This document shows, one piece after another, positions 55,201 to 64,000 of a DNA stretch of 64,000 nucleotides. The stretch is from Yarrowia lipolytica (taxonomy: Eukaryota; Ascomycota; Dipodascomycetes; Dipodascales). Under the pieces are notes generated by a model that saw only the letters and a list, made by a program, of their open reading frames with translations, had not been told where the DNA came from and did not search any database. Numbering within the stretch: position 1 is the stretch's first letter; every line of letters begins with the position of its first letter. The DNA is taken from assembly GCF_001761485.1 (NCBI RefSeq), contig NC_090770.1:1426001-1490000 (forward strand), written 5' to 3'. A program made the position numbers and the translations under genes.

Positions 55201-55957
55201 GAACGACCAGTCGAGTTTCCGCGCCACTACCGCCAACGGAGGAGCAGGCACTTCTGGCTGGCGGGCTCCCGAGGTGCTCAATGACGATTCCAACCGACGA
55301 GCCACGCGGGCACTTGACATTTTCTCTCTCGGATGTGTGTTCTTCTACGTACTTACAGGCGGTAGTCATCCGTTTGGAGACCGGTACCTCAAGGAGAGCA
55401 ACATTATCCGGGGCATTTACAATCTGGACGCTTTGGACGAGGCCATTCCTCACTTGGCAGTTGAGGCTCGCGACCTCATCACCCATATGATCTGCAGAGA
55501 CCCGTCCAAGCGCCCCTCAGCCGAGGAGGTGTGTCGACACCCGCTGTTTTGGAACCACAAGGAGCAGCTGGATTTTCTGCTGGAGGTGTCTGATCGGTTT
55601 GAAATCGAGCCGCGGGATCCTCCGTCGGAACTGCTGATGCAGCTAGAGCGGGACGCGCCGTCAGTCGTGGGCTCCAACTGGCAGGAGCAGCTGGATCCTC
55701 TGCTGCTCGAAAATCTTGGCAAGTACCGAAAGTACCATGGCGACCGGGTCATGGATCTGTTGCGGGCGTTCCGAAACAAGTACCACCATTTCAACGACAT
55801 GCCGCCGGAGCTGCAGAAGCTCATGTCTCCGCTGCCCAAGGGGTACATGGAGTACTTTACCAGCCGGTTCCCTAACCTGTTGATGAGTATCTACTACGTT
55901 GTCAAGGACAATCTGCGTCACGAGCACGCGTTTGAGCGGTTTTTTGAGGATCATTAG
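52295..55957 (+). CDS. IRE1: ER stress sensor kinase/endoribonuclease Ire1
   Basis: A 1220-residue transmembrane sensor of unfolded proteins that splices the HAC1-type mRNA. A signal peptide (MKNRLYGLIALLGWGASLG) is followed by a luminal beta-propeller-like sensor (IILVATIDGGLYARDRATG; about 60-400), a TM helix near 480-500, and an unusually long Lys/Glu-rich linker (about 510-650) with tandem DETK repeats. Next comes a basic box, KKRKRGSRGGRR, at 732-743. The kinase domain has IGKGSHGTIV, VAVK (Lys about 835), HRD 926-928 and DFG 961-963. The KEN RNase domain has RNKYHHF at 1160-1166, carrying the conserved Arg, Asn and His. All key residues are present. Start ATG at 52295 fits the signal peptide. 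Confidence 0.97.
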   Translation: MKNRLYGLIALLGWGASLGASDNNNHHNHHNNMNNVGIVANVAPNVAYEVTAHADPSHVVEQSTDAIHTARALKEWELSDIILVATIDGGLYARDRATGTEVWSVTGNGPLVKVFEHQDEYEENVTWVVEPLGEGTLFYFTQTDGMRQLPLSIEKLVQESPFALDGKVYTGTRKTTLFAIDTQTGEIVQSFGGDLSGVRTEREDEPEYGSNASGVIMIGRTQYDLSIYRQGASVWNVTYSTWGPNNRDIDLARQHSVSMDNLYVTPFHEKLLVGVETTLGYRPHWETYIPSCVINVFDILKDKRGASDDGHGQDVSNVLLPQPRVEAPQNGHVPAIYVHQAADGGFFAISEHYFPYLVKSAPLSKWSTSSYSSYPKDRFAQNLADIICGVHDSYYMVRRVSPDKDEMLLLNPAGSQALIEGQRYDGVRDGMSPRYGKEGQQQGDKRGDSGDSTTAGFTLLSLLLPLLESPITALLLRIVENILTVVVILGIVYAAIRFDFVPPQVKEIIDAISALRKGAAREVGEKDSVEKEDKVEKVEREEKEQKKDNATIVLDKVDVKDKVDEIVVDKMDVREELKEGAVDETKVDETMEETKEATKDETKDETKDETKDETKEETKDETKDVNGVDVEKTEEKFSKEVVSEVNAVENNSAENDSSDLQPLTSDDTPSADTLSTPSTPKVKFGDVSVVADKNNSDSESEESNLAESITSLNGSSLSKSSSTASITGMTPKKRKRGSRGGRRNQKNKEVPSTAADGVITSPNSAADLTQVAAEKSGPIVIDNSIQTLSQPVSEQADDIQFQSSVLVVSKEIIGKGSHGTIVYKGTFENREVAVKRMLVDNYDVASHEVSLLQESDDHPNVIRYYCKQQNNHFLYIALEWCPGTLEDVFEDSSDKFPGVKENMNHVTVLEQIAEGVKYLHSLKIVHRDIKPQNILVAPVKKRRAKKANPDDKYAVRMLISDFGLCKRLENDQSSFRATTANGGAGTSGWRAPEVLNDDSNRRATRALDIFSLGCVFFYVLTGGSHPFGDRYLKESNIIRGIYNLDALDEAIPHLAVEARDLITHMICRDPSKRPSAEEVCRHPLFWNHKEQLDFLLEVSDRFEIEPRDPPSELLMQLERDAPSVVGSNWQEQLDPLLLENLGKYRKYHGDRVMDLLRAFRNKYHHFNDMPPELQKLMSPLPKGYMEYFTSRFPNLLMSIYYVVKDNLRHEHAFERFFEDH

Positions 55958-56654
55958 GGAGACGGAGGGGATTAGCATTTGCGGTGGATGTCCACGCGCA
56001 TTATATAGCATGAAAATAAGTTATAGTGAGTAGAGTAGAGTATGGAGATGGGGCTACAGTACAGTACACTACACTGTATCACTCTTGACATATTGTAGCA
56101 TTCTGTTGAAGAATCAGTCTAGTAGATACGACTTGTAGTTCTTTACTTGGTACTAGTTAGAGAAAGAAGTAGAAGAAAAGCTGGGTTAAGTAGATACTAG
56201 TAACAGTTGAAGTGTACCAAAACAGTAAAAGTGTACCAGAACAAAAGAAGTGGACTTCTTTTATACCAACAAAATCCCTTTCATACTCCTGACCCAGCCT
56301 TGCCTGTATTGCTAGTACCAACCCAAGATGATACTGTTTCCCCTCGCTAAATCTCTCAACCACAACTTTCTGCACAACTCTAAAGCATTGTGTTAAATAA
56401 ACGACAGTACCACGGGTCGTCTTTAGGGCGTGAGGAAGTGGATTGATTTGGCTGAAAATTTGACAGACCGATCCAATCAGGATTCAGATTGATATTTTCA
56501 AGTCTCCGCTACTTTTTGTCTCTCCTGGGTCCCGAAAAATGCCCCCTTCTCCCCCCCACAGCAACTCTAAGCTGCATAAACACATCGATATACATTCTCT
56601 TGGCGCAACCGTAAGGGAGGACCATCTTCCAGATCTTCGAGATATCGCTTCGCT
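55958..56654. other. Intergenic, IRE1 / transporter copy 2
   Basis: No gene. AGTACAGTAC-type short repeats near 56050-56075; the rest is AT-rich. Confidence 0.55.
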
Positions 56655-59600
56655 ATGGCCTCGATAGACACGTCGACGTCCTCCGGCGGCGATGAAAAGG
56701 TGCGCGAACACCCCTACAAGCGCACGTTGACGGGCCACGCCTTGCCATACAACCGGGCGTACCCGAACCGTCCTGAGGGCCGAGCCAAACAGCCGTTTCT
56801 GCGCCACTACTTCCGCCCTAGCTGGGTCGTGGACCACCTGGACTTTGCCAGCTTCAAAGTCGCGTCGCGAACGTGGGTGGGAATCTGGTTCGGACTCATG
56901 CTGATGATGATTCCGGGCTACGTCAAGTGGCTGGGTCGAGCGCCGTACCTGACGGCCATTATCGGCGTCATTGTGCCGTCTGGAGACATGTCGGTGACGG
57001 TGTGCTTCATAGTCAACGCGGGAATGATGCTCTTCACCGTCTTTGGCTGGATCGTCATGATCGTGGCCATGTACATCAACAACAAGTACTTCCATGACAG
57101 CATGACACCCAAGCAAATGACCCAGATTCTGATCGAAAGAGGCATCTGTAAGGCCCCCACCGATCCCACCGACCCCAAGGCCATGGCAGCTCTCCAAACC
57201 TGTGCCCAGGGAGCCGTATTTGACGCGCAGTTCATGACAGCAAAGGGAAGTATCGTCTACGCCGTGCTCATGGGCTGCTTTGCCTTCTTTCTGCTGTGGG
57301 TCAAGAACAAGTCGCGAATCATCATTCCGGGCTACGTTTGCGGCATCATCGCCATGTCTGTTCTTCTGACTGTGGGTCCCATGGTGCCTTATTACCAACC
57401 CATCACTCTAGGAGTGGTCCTCCTGAAACCCGTGGGTCTTCAATGTGCCATCAACTTCAGTCTTTCGGTGCTGATTTTCCCCTTCACCACAGGGTTTCAG
57501 TTCACCAAGACGGTGATTGGCGAAATCTCCGTTCTTTCCGGTCTCGTCGACTTCCACCAGCAGTTTCTCGGCTCCAGTCTTCCGTCCAACGAGTCCGAGT
57601 GGCTCAAGTTCTCCGAGATTGAGGCCGACGTGACCAAGGCCCGCCAGCTGTATCCGAAAATGCAGTCCGAGAGCGCAATGTTGCATCTGGAGCTCTCCTT
57701 TGCACGCTTCTGTCACCACCACTACGAAGGTCTCAAGGTGGCAGTAGGACGGCTTACCTCTTCCATGGCGGGCCTGGTCTACTTTTACGACAACATTGAA
57801 AACATCCGACGAGCCATCATCATCAGTGCAGAGGCAGACGAGGCGATCCGAGCAGTTCCCTCGCAGGAAGAGTCTGAGACGGTGCCGCCGGTGGGCGTGT
57901 ACGAAATGAAGAGTGGTCTACGAAATCGAACCGCCCTGCAACAAAAGGCCACCCTCAGAGAGCTCACCATGCAAGACCTGGACCTGCTCATTCTACAGCT
58001 GCGACAAATGTCAACTCCGTTCATTCAGGAGGTCTGCAAGTCGCTGGATGTGATAAAGCGGTGGCTCGAGGCCGCCAACGTGTACCGAGGCAACTCGCTC
58101 TTCTTCTTCTGGATGTCCAAGAGCTTCAAACAGCAGCAGAAGCAGCTCTCCGAAGAGCTCCGCGAACGGTATGCGGACTTTCAGCGTGAATCCAAGGACC
58201 TGCTGGAATCGAAACGGTTTGCTCTGTTTGGAGAACACGAGGAAAACACCAAGTTTGTCACCTTCTTCTTCCAGGGCGCTCTGTACTGTGGATACATGAA
58301 GAATCTGTCTGACAGTCTGGACTTTTTATACAAGATCCTGCTGGATATCGACGAAAAGCACGCCACGCCCTCGTGGAGATTTGGAAAGGGCATCAAAAAA
58401 GCCAAGGACAACAAGGCCGCTCTTTACATTATGAACCATTACGCACGAGCCGACGAGAATCATCTGAAAACAACCCACAACGAAGACTTGGACGACCTGT
58501 TCAACCAGACAATCCATTATGCCACCGACCGACGACGAAACCCCGATGCAATGCCGCCCTCGACGCCTCTACACAAGTTTGGAGCACGATTTCGCAAGGA
58601 GATTATCAAACTAGGATCGCCTAGTCTGTTTGTTCCTCTCAAGGGAGCCGTTTTCACCGTGCTGTCGGCCTCTCCGTGTTTCTTCACGGCCTCAGCCCCC
58701 TGGTTCTACAAGAACAAAATCATGTGGATGGTGATTATGACGGGTCTGTCCATCTCGGAGAACATGGCTGACAATCTCTACGGCTTCATTGCTCGTATCT
58801 TGTACTCCTTCTACGCCGGAGTCATTGCCATGGTGGCTTGGTACATTAGTACAGGCAACGGCAACGGCAACCGAGCTGGATTCATGGTGGTTATTTGCAT
58901 TCTGTACTTTGCTTTGTCTTACTACCGGGAGTTTGCCCAGCACACCACCCCCATGCCCACCATTGTCCTGGTGGTCACTACGGTGATCATTCTGGGCCTG
59001 TCTTGGACAGACGGAATGGGCATCACTACCCCCACTATCGGTGTCGGTTATGCGGTTGCATGGAAACGGTTTGTGACCGTGGTCATGGGTCTTACGGTGG
59101 GATTTGTGTGTTCGTGCGTGCCTCGTCCCGTGACGGGAAAGCGGCTCATTCGAAAGACGCTCGCCAGTATCATCAAGGACACCGGCACATTGTTTTGTCG
59201 AATCAGCGACTTTGGAGCTACTCGACTCGCCAACCCCGATATTGAAGTCAATAGCTCGTCTATCAATGATCCCATTTTCGGCGCTATTTCCAACGGCCAG
59301 AGCCGAATTGCGGGCACTCGGTTCCTGGCTTCCATGATCCAGTTTGAACCATCGCTGCAAGGAAGATGGCCATCCAAGACATACAGAGAAGTCACCAACA
59401 TTGTATCTGAACTAGTGGAGCTGCACCACCATCTCTACGTTGTTCTACAGCAGATTGGAGAGCCCAGATACTGGCTGCCCCATCTCCTGAAGCTCGTGGG
59501 ATGGAAGAACCAGCCGCTCATGTCGCACTACTTTGCCGTTCTGTACATGGCCCAGGGAGCTCTCTACGACGGCTCACCACTTCCCCAGGTCACTCCAGCT

Positions 59601-59897
59601 ATGCTTATGGTAGAGCATTTGGAGATTCTGGAGCGACAGTTCAAGAACACCTACGATACGACTGCCAGAGAAGCCATGGGAGACACCTCAGACATGGCTA
59701 GCGATGACGGAACTCCGGGTCTCGAACAAATCTCTTTGCAGCGATTGAAGACGACTGACGGACTCTACTTTTCAGCCAGCATTGTGCTTTCCAACTGTAT
59801 CTTTGACCGAATGGATCGACTCATGTTCCAGGTCAAGACTCTTGTTGGAGAGCAGTTTGTGAATGCAGACTACTATCGCGACGATGAGGTGGTTTGA
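56655..59897 (+). CDS. BRE4/aromatic-acid-exporter-like membrane protein, copy 2
   Basis: A 1080-residue paralogue of the protein at 25346-28963, with the same order of parts: a short disordered N-terminus, PYNRAYPNRPEGRAKQ, a first helix bundle (about 68-285), a soluble helical middle, a second bundle (about 660-825), and a conserved tail including MSHYFAVLYMAQGALYDGSP. It lacks about 60 N-terminal residues and the acidic linker of copy 1, which accounts for most of the length difference. Identity is high through the membrane parts (for example MTGLSISENMADNLYGF in both). Substrate unknown; likely in an internal or plasma membrane. The pair is separated by about 28 kb and lies in the same orientation, which indicates duplication within this chromosome arm. 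Confidence 0.9.
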   Translation: MASIDTSTSSGGDEKVREHPYKRTLTGHALPYNRAYPNRPEGRAKQPFLRHYFRPSWVVDHLDFASFKVASRTWVGIWFGLMLMMIPGYVKWLGRAPYLTAIIGVIVPSGDMSVTVCFIVNAGMMLFTVFGWIVMIVAMYINNKYFHDSMTPKQMTQILIERGICKAPTDPTDPKAMAALQTCAQGAVFDAQFMTAKGSIVYAVLMGCFAFFLLWVKNKSRIIIPGYVCGIIAMSVLLTVGPMVPYYQPITLGVVLLKPVGLQCAINFSLSVLIFPFTTGFQFTKTVIGEISVLSGLVDFHQQFLGSSLPSNESEWLKFSEIEADVTKARQLYPKMQSESAMLHLELSFARFCHHHYEGLKVAVGRLTSSMAGLVYFYDNIENIRRAIIISAEADEAIRAVPSQEESETVPPVGVYEMKSGLRNRTALQQKATLRELTMQDLDLLILQLRQMSTPFIQEVCKSLDVIKRWLEAANVYRGNSLFFFWMSKSFKQQQKQLSEELRERYADFQRESKDLLESKRFALFGEHEENTKFVTFFFQGALYCGYMKNLSDSLDFLYKILLDIDEKHATPSWRFGKGIKKAKDNKAALYIMNHYARADENHLKTTHNEDLDDLFNQTIHYATDRRRNPDAMPPSTPLHKFGARFRKEIIKLGSPSLFVPLKGAVFTVLSASPCFFTASAPWFYKNKIMWMVIMTGLSISENMADNLYGFIARILYSFYAGVIAMVAWYISTGNGNGNRAGFMVVICILYFALSYYREFAQHTTPMPTIVLVVTTVIILGLSWTDGMGITTPTIGVGYAVAWKRFVTVVMGLTVGFVCSCVPRPVTGKRLIRKTLASIIKDTGTLFCRISDFGATRLANPDIEVNSSSINDPIFGAISNGQSRIAGTRFLASMIQFEPSLQGRWPSKTYREVTNIVSELVELHHHLYVVLQQIGEPRYWLPHLLKLVGWKNQPLMSHYFAVLYMAQGALYDGSPLPQVTPAMLMVEHLEILERQFKNTYDTTAREAMGDTSDMASDDGTPGLEQISLQRLKTTDGLYFSASIVLSNCIFDRMDRLMFQVKTLVGEQFVNADYYRDDEVV

Positions 59898-62156
59898 TGA
59901 GGTAGTCGATCCGCTTCTAGCGTCTATTGGCATACTTGACTAAAATATTTATTTATAGAGAATACATTGTTAATACTGGGATGTACAGTATACTATGGAC
60001 ATGCTGTTACTTGGAGTAGTGTATCAGTACGAGGAGTACATGTACAGTGCCAGTATGGCATTGATAGAGGTACTCCAACTCGTTCGTACTAGTACCTACC
60101 GTACAACTACGACTGTAGCATTACCAATGCTGTAATTATATCAACGATATACTGCTATGCACTGATTCCTATGTTCTACTGTCACTGTAGTCTCACCCTG
60201 GTTATATATAGAACATAATTAGACAAAAAAAGACCCAAAATGGTTCTTGAGCGATGCTGTCTTGGTTGGAAGTTGCTGAAATCACGTGACTCGAATTTCC
60301 ATGCGAAAAATAGACCACATCACATAGTTTTATTTTCTTTTTTCATAATGAAGTATGTTACCGCTTTGGGAAGGCGGAGCCGGAGCAGTGAAATTTCAAA
60401 TGTACGAATACAACCAAGCGTACAAGTTTCATATTGTAGACAATCGGCTAGAACTTGTTGTATTTCGCCTTTGTCATCGGTTTTTGTGATTCTTGCGGTG
60501 ATTAGATCATGTTAATCAAGTACTGTACGAAAATAGACCCTTCCATTACCGAAAAAGTCGGTCCGATCACCGTTCTCTACGTACAGGAGACCCTACCTAA
60601 GACAATGCACATGGGTGATGCCGAGGCTGTATTGATTGCTTGAAAGAGGTATAAATCGGAGTGTGAACTCTGAGGTTGGTAATCGAGAGCAATTCGGGAT
60701 TGGAGGTCTCCGGTTGTGTGGTAGAGTACGATATGGTGAGTACGATATGATTATGTACGGTATGATAGAGTAAGACATGGAAATACGATATGTATTCCCA
60801 TGGATTGTAAGCGTAGCTAGTAATAGGTTCATGAATAGATCAATAGCGGCTTGTAGCGGGCTTGTACGTTCAACACTTCCGTACTGTACCTGTTCTACTT
60901 CGCCTTTCTCAGTCTTACTGTCCCGGGAAAAAAGATCCGGTGGAAAGTGAAGGGTAAACTAGCCAGCGATGAAACAAGAACCGCGCTAGGCAGGTCACCA
61001 GAATGGATTGATTATTCGCTTCTATAACCTCGTACTTCTCCTTCTGGCTGGCCTAATAAAGACTTGGCAAGACTGACTGCACGGTACAGTACGCGCTTAT
61101 CTGATGCTTCGGGTTCTTGTCGGGAAGATCAACTCTTGTATAGAGCGCACTGTACCGAATCTTCAGTTGCAGGTGTTGGAAACGCGAGTCTCCCCAGCCA
61201 GATCGAGTCGGACCCGGAGCTCTGAAAGCAATTCTAGAGTCAATGGGCCGTTATCAGATCAGATGGGTTGTGTTCGGGTGCACGGCACTGCAAATGCCGG
61301 TATATTGGCTGCGTGAGTCCTTGGCACTCTTGATCTTGGCACAGGTTATTTCTTGGCAGGAGGAAGACAGAAGGGGAGAATGGACTGATTCTGGAATCAC
61401 GATGTATCATCGGGGTTGTCTATCTCACACTACTGTATGTACTTGTACTACTGTACCGTCGTTGTGTCTACATGGACCTCTTGATCTACGTTCCAGCGTC
61501 GAACTCCGTTCCATTCTCACCTTGCAGAACTTTTTCAATGAGTGACATCTACAACCACCGTATGTACGAGTAGAAGAATTCTCTTCATCCGCTTGAACAA
61601 ACCTATTACAGCAAAGTTTCAGCAATGTGGAGGACAAGCGATCTGATAATCTGATGATACATGCATTGTACCGTACCAACTGGGATCTGTTGCTCTACGG
61701 CAATCTTCTGAAATGATTGAAACGAGTTACGCAACCAGCTCGAAGGACAACTGGCAACAATGGGCCGTGGTCAGAAGCACCCCGGCGAAAAACAAGCAAT
61801 AAAATCATGCGTATTCGCTCCCACAACTTTTTCACCTTCGGAACGCTAAATCGTTATACAGTATGTACTGTACGTCAAATCGGGAGGTTAACTTTACGAG
61901 AGCTTCTGGACAGACGGAGCAGTGGAGCAGATAGGGGTTGTGGGACGATTTCTCAAGGGAATGATACATCAACGGGAAACCAAATCCACGTGATTTTTCT
62001 GCTGTTTTTCTGCCGTTTCCCCCCTCTTTTGGGCCTCAATTGCTCCCCATCTCTGTCCCGTGTCTGCCCCGCCGGAACAGCGTTATACAAAGACGCATCC
62101 GCATCTGAACAACTTAAACGAGAACTCTAGTCTCCGAATCTCAATCACGATGGATT
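59898..62156. other. Intergenic, upstream of siderophore-type transporter
   Basis: No supportable gene. A 91-codon frame at 60240 has a TATATATA 40 bases upstream but no recognisable features. TACAGTAC and GTACTTGTA short words recur near 59985-60120 and 61435. CACGTGA lies near 60282 and CACGTG near 61989. Confidence 0.5.
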
Positions 62157-62180
62157 AGATAAGATGGAGGTATAAATAAA
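62157..62180 (+). promoter_or_regulatory. GATA site next to TATA box
   Basis: AGATAAG at 62157-62163 lies seven bases before TATAAATAAA (62171-62180), 83 bases before the ATG of a siderophore-type transporter. Iron-responsive GATA repressors of filamentous fungi (SreA/Fep1 type) bind ATCWGATAA; the sequence here is ATTAGATAA. Confidence 0.45.
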
Positions 62181-62262
62181 GGGGGTGGCCCGCCCAGAAG
62201 CGTCTTTTCTCCGTCCCAGATTCCCAGATTCCCCAGACCCATTCTCCCTGCCAACGTCGACC

Positions 62263-64000
62263 ATGTGGGCCCCAATCAAACACGCCCTGTACGCGCCCAA
62301 GCCCGAGCCCGGCAGCTCGCCCACAGTTGTGGAAAACCCCTCCACCTTCCAGAAAATCTTCAACCCGCCGGTCAAGAAGGACGAGAACGCCATTGACGAA
62401 AACGCCGCGCCCAATGGATCCCAGGAAATGGCCAAAATCACCAGTCTCTGGAACCGACACGACCTGTGGATGGCGTGGGGCTCCATGCTGCTGATCGCGG
62501 TGGCTCTGGCTCTCCAGGGCCGAACCTTCAAGGTCTACTCCACCTTTGCAACCTCCGAGTTTGAGGAACTGTCGCTGCTGTCGTCGCTGGCAGTGACCCA
62601 GGCCGTCATCAACGTGGCCGCCACCACCGTGTTTGCCAAGCTGGCCGACGTGCTGGGCCGATTCGAGTCCTTCCTGCTCTCCGTGGTCTTCTTCACCATT
62701 GGCTTCATCATGTTGGCAGTCTCGCCTAACATTGGCACCTACTTTGCTGCCCACATTTTCTACGTCTCCGGCTCCCAGGGTATCACCTTCCTCCAGCAGG
62801 TGTTTGCCGCAGACACCTCCTCTCTGCGAAACCGACTCTTCTTTGTGGTGCTGCCCAACGTGTGCTACATCTTCGTGCCCTGGTGCGCCGCCCCCATCAC
62901 CAACGCCATCATCAAGCACTCCACCTGGAGATGGGGCTACGGCATGTGGTGTATCATTGTGCCCATTGTCTCCATCCCCGTCCTCACCATTCTGTTCCGG
63001 CTCAAAATGAAGGCCAAGTCGCTCAACATGGCCGGCGGAAAGTCGCTGCAGGTGCGAGACGCCAAGGAGACACTGCGACAGTTTGACTTCATCGGACTCA
63101 CCCTTCTGACCGCCGGCCTCGCCCTGCTGTTCCTGGCCGTCACTCTCGTCAAGACCTCCAAGTCCTGGACAGAACCCCACGTGCTGGTCATGGTCATCAT
63201 AGGCCCCATTCTGCTGGTTCTGTTCCCCATCTGGGAAAAGTTCCCCAAGTACCCCTTCCTGCCCATGAAGAACATGAAGAACCGAACCCTCATCACCGGC
63301 TGCGTGTTTGCCGGCATCCACGCCATGGCCACCTCTCTCTACAACCCCTACTACATGCCCTGGCTGCTGGTCTGCAAGGGCCTGTCCGTTACCGCCGCCA
63401 CCAACGCCTCGGCCACCCTCTCGGTCTCCTACATTGTCACCACCATCATCGCGGCCTTCATCATCAGATACACCCGAAGAGTCAAGCCCTGCATTGTGGC
63501 CGGCTCCTGTATCTACACCCTCGGTCTGGGTCTCACCTACCACTACCGACAGCCCGACGTGCCTCTGGCCAAGTTCATTGTCACCCAGGCCGTCGAGGGA
63601 GTTGGTAACGGTCTTCTTCAGTCCCCCGCTCTGGTCCTGACCCAGTCCTCCATGCCTAAGCATCTCGTCATCTCAGCCACTGCCATCTACTACACCATCA
63701 ACTCCATTGGTCGAGTTGTGGGCGACGCCATCTCTGGCTCCCTGTACCGACAGCAGTACCCCAAGAGACTGGCCGAGTTTGCGCCCTTCATGGACGAGAA
63801 AACCGTGCAGCGAATGGTCAACGACGTCAATTCCCCTCTCAAGTTTGCCTGGGGCTCCGAGGAGCGAGTCGCCGTAATCGAGGCCTTCAACCACGTCTAC
63901 CGTAAGATGCTGTACGGCCCTATGATCATTGCCGCCGTTGGCATTCTCATTGCCCTGACCTTCCCCAACATCAACATGAGCGAGGTGGACAACGGATTCG
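62263..64000 (+). CDS. MFS siderophore-iron transporter-like protein (partial)
   Basis: The first 579 residues are present; the gene continues past the window. After a hydrophilic N-terminus (about 70 residues) come MFS helices with WMAWGSMLLIAVALALQ and VYSTFATSEFEELSLLSSL. AKLADVLGRFESFLLSVVF contains the loop 2-3 signature (DxxGR). The helix pattern and the STFATSEFEE region fit the ARN/SIT siderophore transporter group, which has 14 helices and about 600 residues, so few residues should be missing. It imports ferric siderophores by proton symport. A close relative, the glutathione exchanger (Gex) group, cannot be excluded. Start ATG in GTCGACCATG with a TATA box 83-92 bases upstream. Confidence 0.82.
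   Translation, partial: MWAPIKHALYAPKPEPGSSPTVVENPSTFQKIFNPPVKKDENAIDENAAPNGSQEMAKITSLWNRHDLWMAWGSMLLIAVALALQGRTFKVYSTFATSEFEELSLLSSLAVTQAVINVAATTVFAKLADVLGRFESFLLSVVFFTIGFIMLAVSPNIGTYFAAHIFYVSGSQGITFLQQVFAADTSSLRNRLFFVVLPNVCYIFVPWCAAPITNAIIKHSTWRWGYGMWCIIVPIVSIPVLTILFRLKMKAKSLNMAGGKSLQVRDAKETLRQFDFIGLTLLTAGLALLFLAVTLVKTSKSWTEPHVLVMVIIGPILLVLFPIWEKFPKYPFLPMKNMKNRTLITGCVFAGIHAMATSLYNPYYMPWLLVCKGLSVTAATNASATLSVSYIVTTIIAAFIIRYTRRVKPCIVAGSCIYTLGLGLTYHYRQPDVPLAKFIVTQAVEGVGNGLLQSPALVLTQSSMPKHLVISATAIYYTINSIGRVVGDAISGSLYRQQYPKRLAEFAPFMDEKTVQRMVNDVNSPLKFAWGSEERVAVIEAFNHVYRKMLYGPMIIAAVGILIALTFPNINMSEVDNGF

Noticed and set aside
60240-60515. 91-codon frame with a TATA-like element 40 bases upstream
   Set aside because: Composition is not coding-like and no domain or conserved motif is visible; kept only as a remark in the intergenic entry.
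62155-63663. 502-codon antisense frame within the siderophore-type transporter
   Set aside because: His/Gly/Glu-rich shadow of a strongly codon-biased gene; the plus-strand product has clear MFS features.
1-64000. CRISPR arrays, bacterial operons, riboswitches, rRNA genes
   Set aside because: No spaced direct repeats of CRISPR type, no 5S-like segment and no bacterial gene organisation were seen; the window is plainly eukaryotic.

Overview
The window looks like nuclear chromosomal DNA of an ascomycete yeast of the Yarrowia lipolytica type. The evidence is arginine codons dominated by CGA, C/G-ending codons in most genes, introns with GTGAGT donors and TACTAAC branch sites only 1-4 bases before the acceptor CAG, start contexts such as CACAATG, and a COP9 signalosome subunit that most budding yeasts lack. 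The species call is inference; no search was run.

Left third (1-25 kb): acireductone dioxygenase (ADI1); a degenerate short-chain dehydrogenase-like protein carrying a nuclear localisation signal; the corepressor TUP1 behind a long leader intron; a coiled-coil protein of unknown function; and the SAGA subunit NGG1/ADA3. Two small candidate genes follow: a zinc-ribbon protein near 16.6 kb and a 52-residue protein near 21.4 kb, inside an otherwise gene-free stretch from 16.8 to 25.3 kb.

Middle (25-45 kb): a large membrane transporter-like protein (BRE4/aromatic-acid-exporter family), convergent with a PA-TM-RING ubiquitin ligase; tRNA-Val(AAC); a decayed allantoate-permease-type MFS gene; the cohesin loader SCC2, whose true start lies in a short first exon; a divergent PXA-domain gene; a decayed F-box-like gene; and COP9 subunit 7.

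Right third (45-64 kb): SDH4 and MAS1, a divergent pair of mitochondrial genes around a long poly-C tract; a 3-kb gene-poor stretch; IRE1, with a possible leader intron and tiny uORF; a second copy of the BRE4-type transporter; and the start of a siderophore-transporter-like MFS gene that runs off the window.

No bacterial-style operon, CRISPR array or intact mobile element was seen. The most unusual items are: (1) the SDR-like protein that has lost its catalytic residues but gained an S/T-P-rich insert and an NLS; (2) three long 5' introns of about 565-632 bases (TUP1, SDH4 and the RING gene), each with near-identical splice signals and each holding a minisatellite; (3) the IRE1 leader architecture; (4) recurrent CCCTAA/TTAGGG elements in intergenic DNA.
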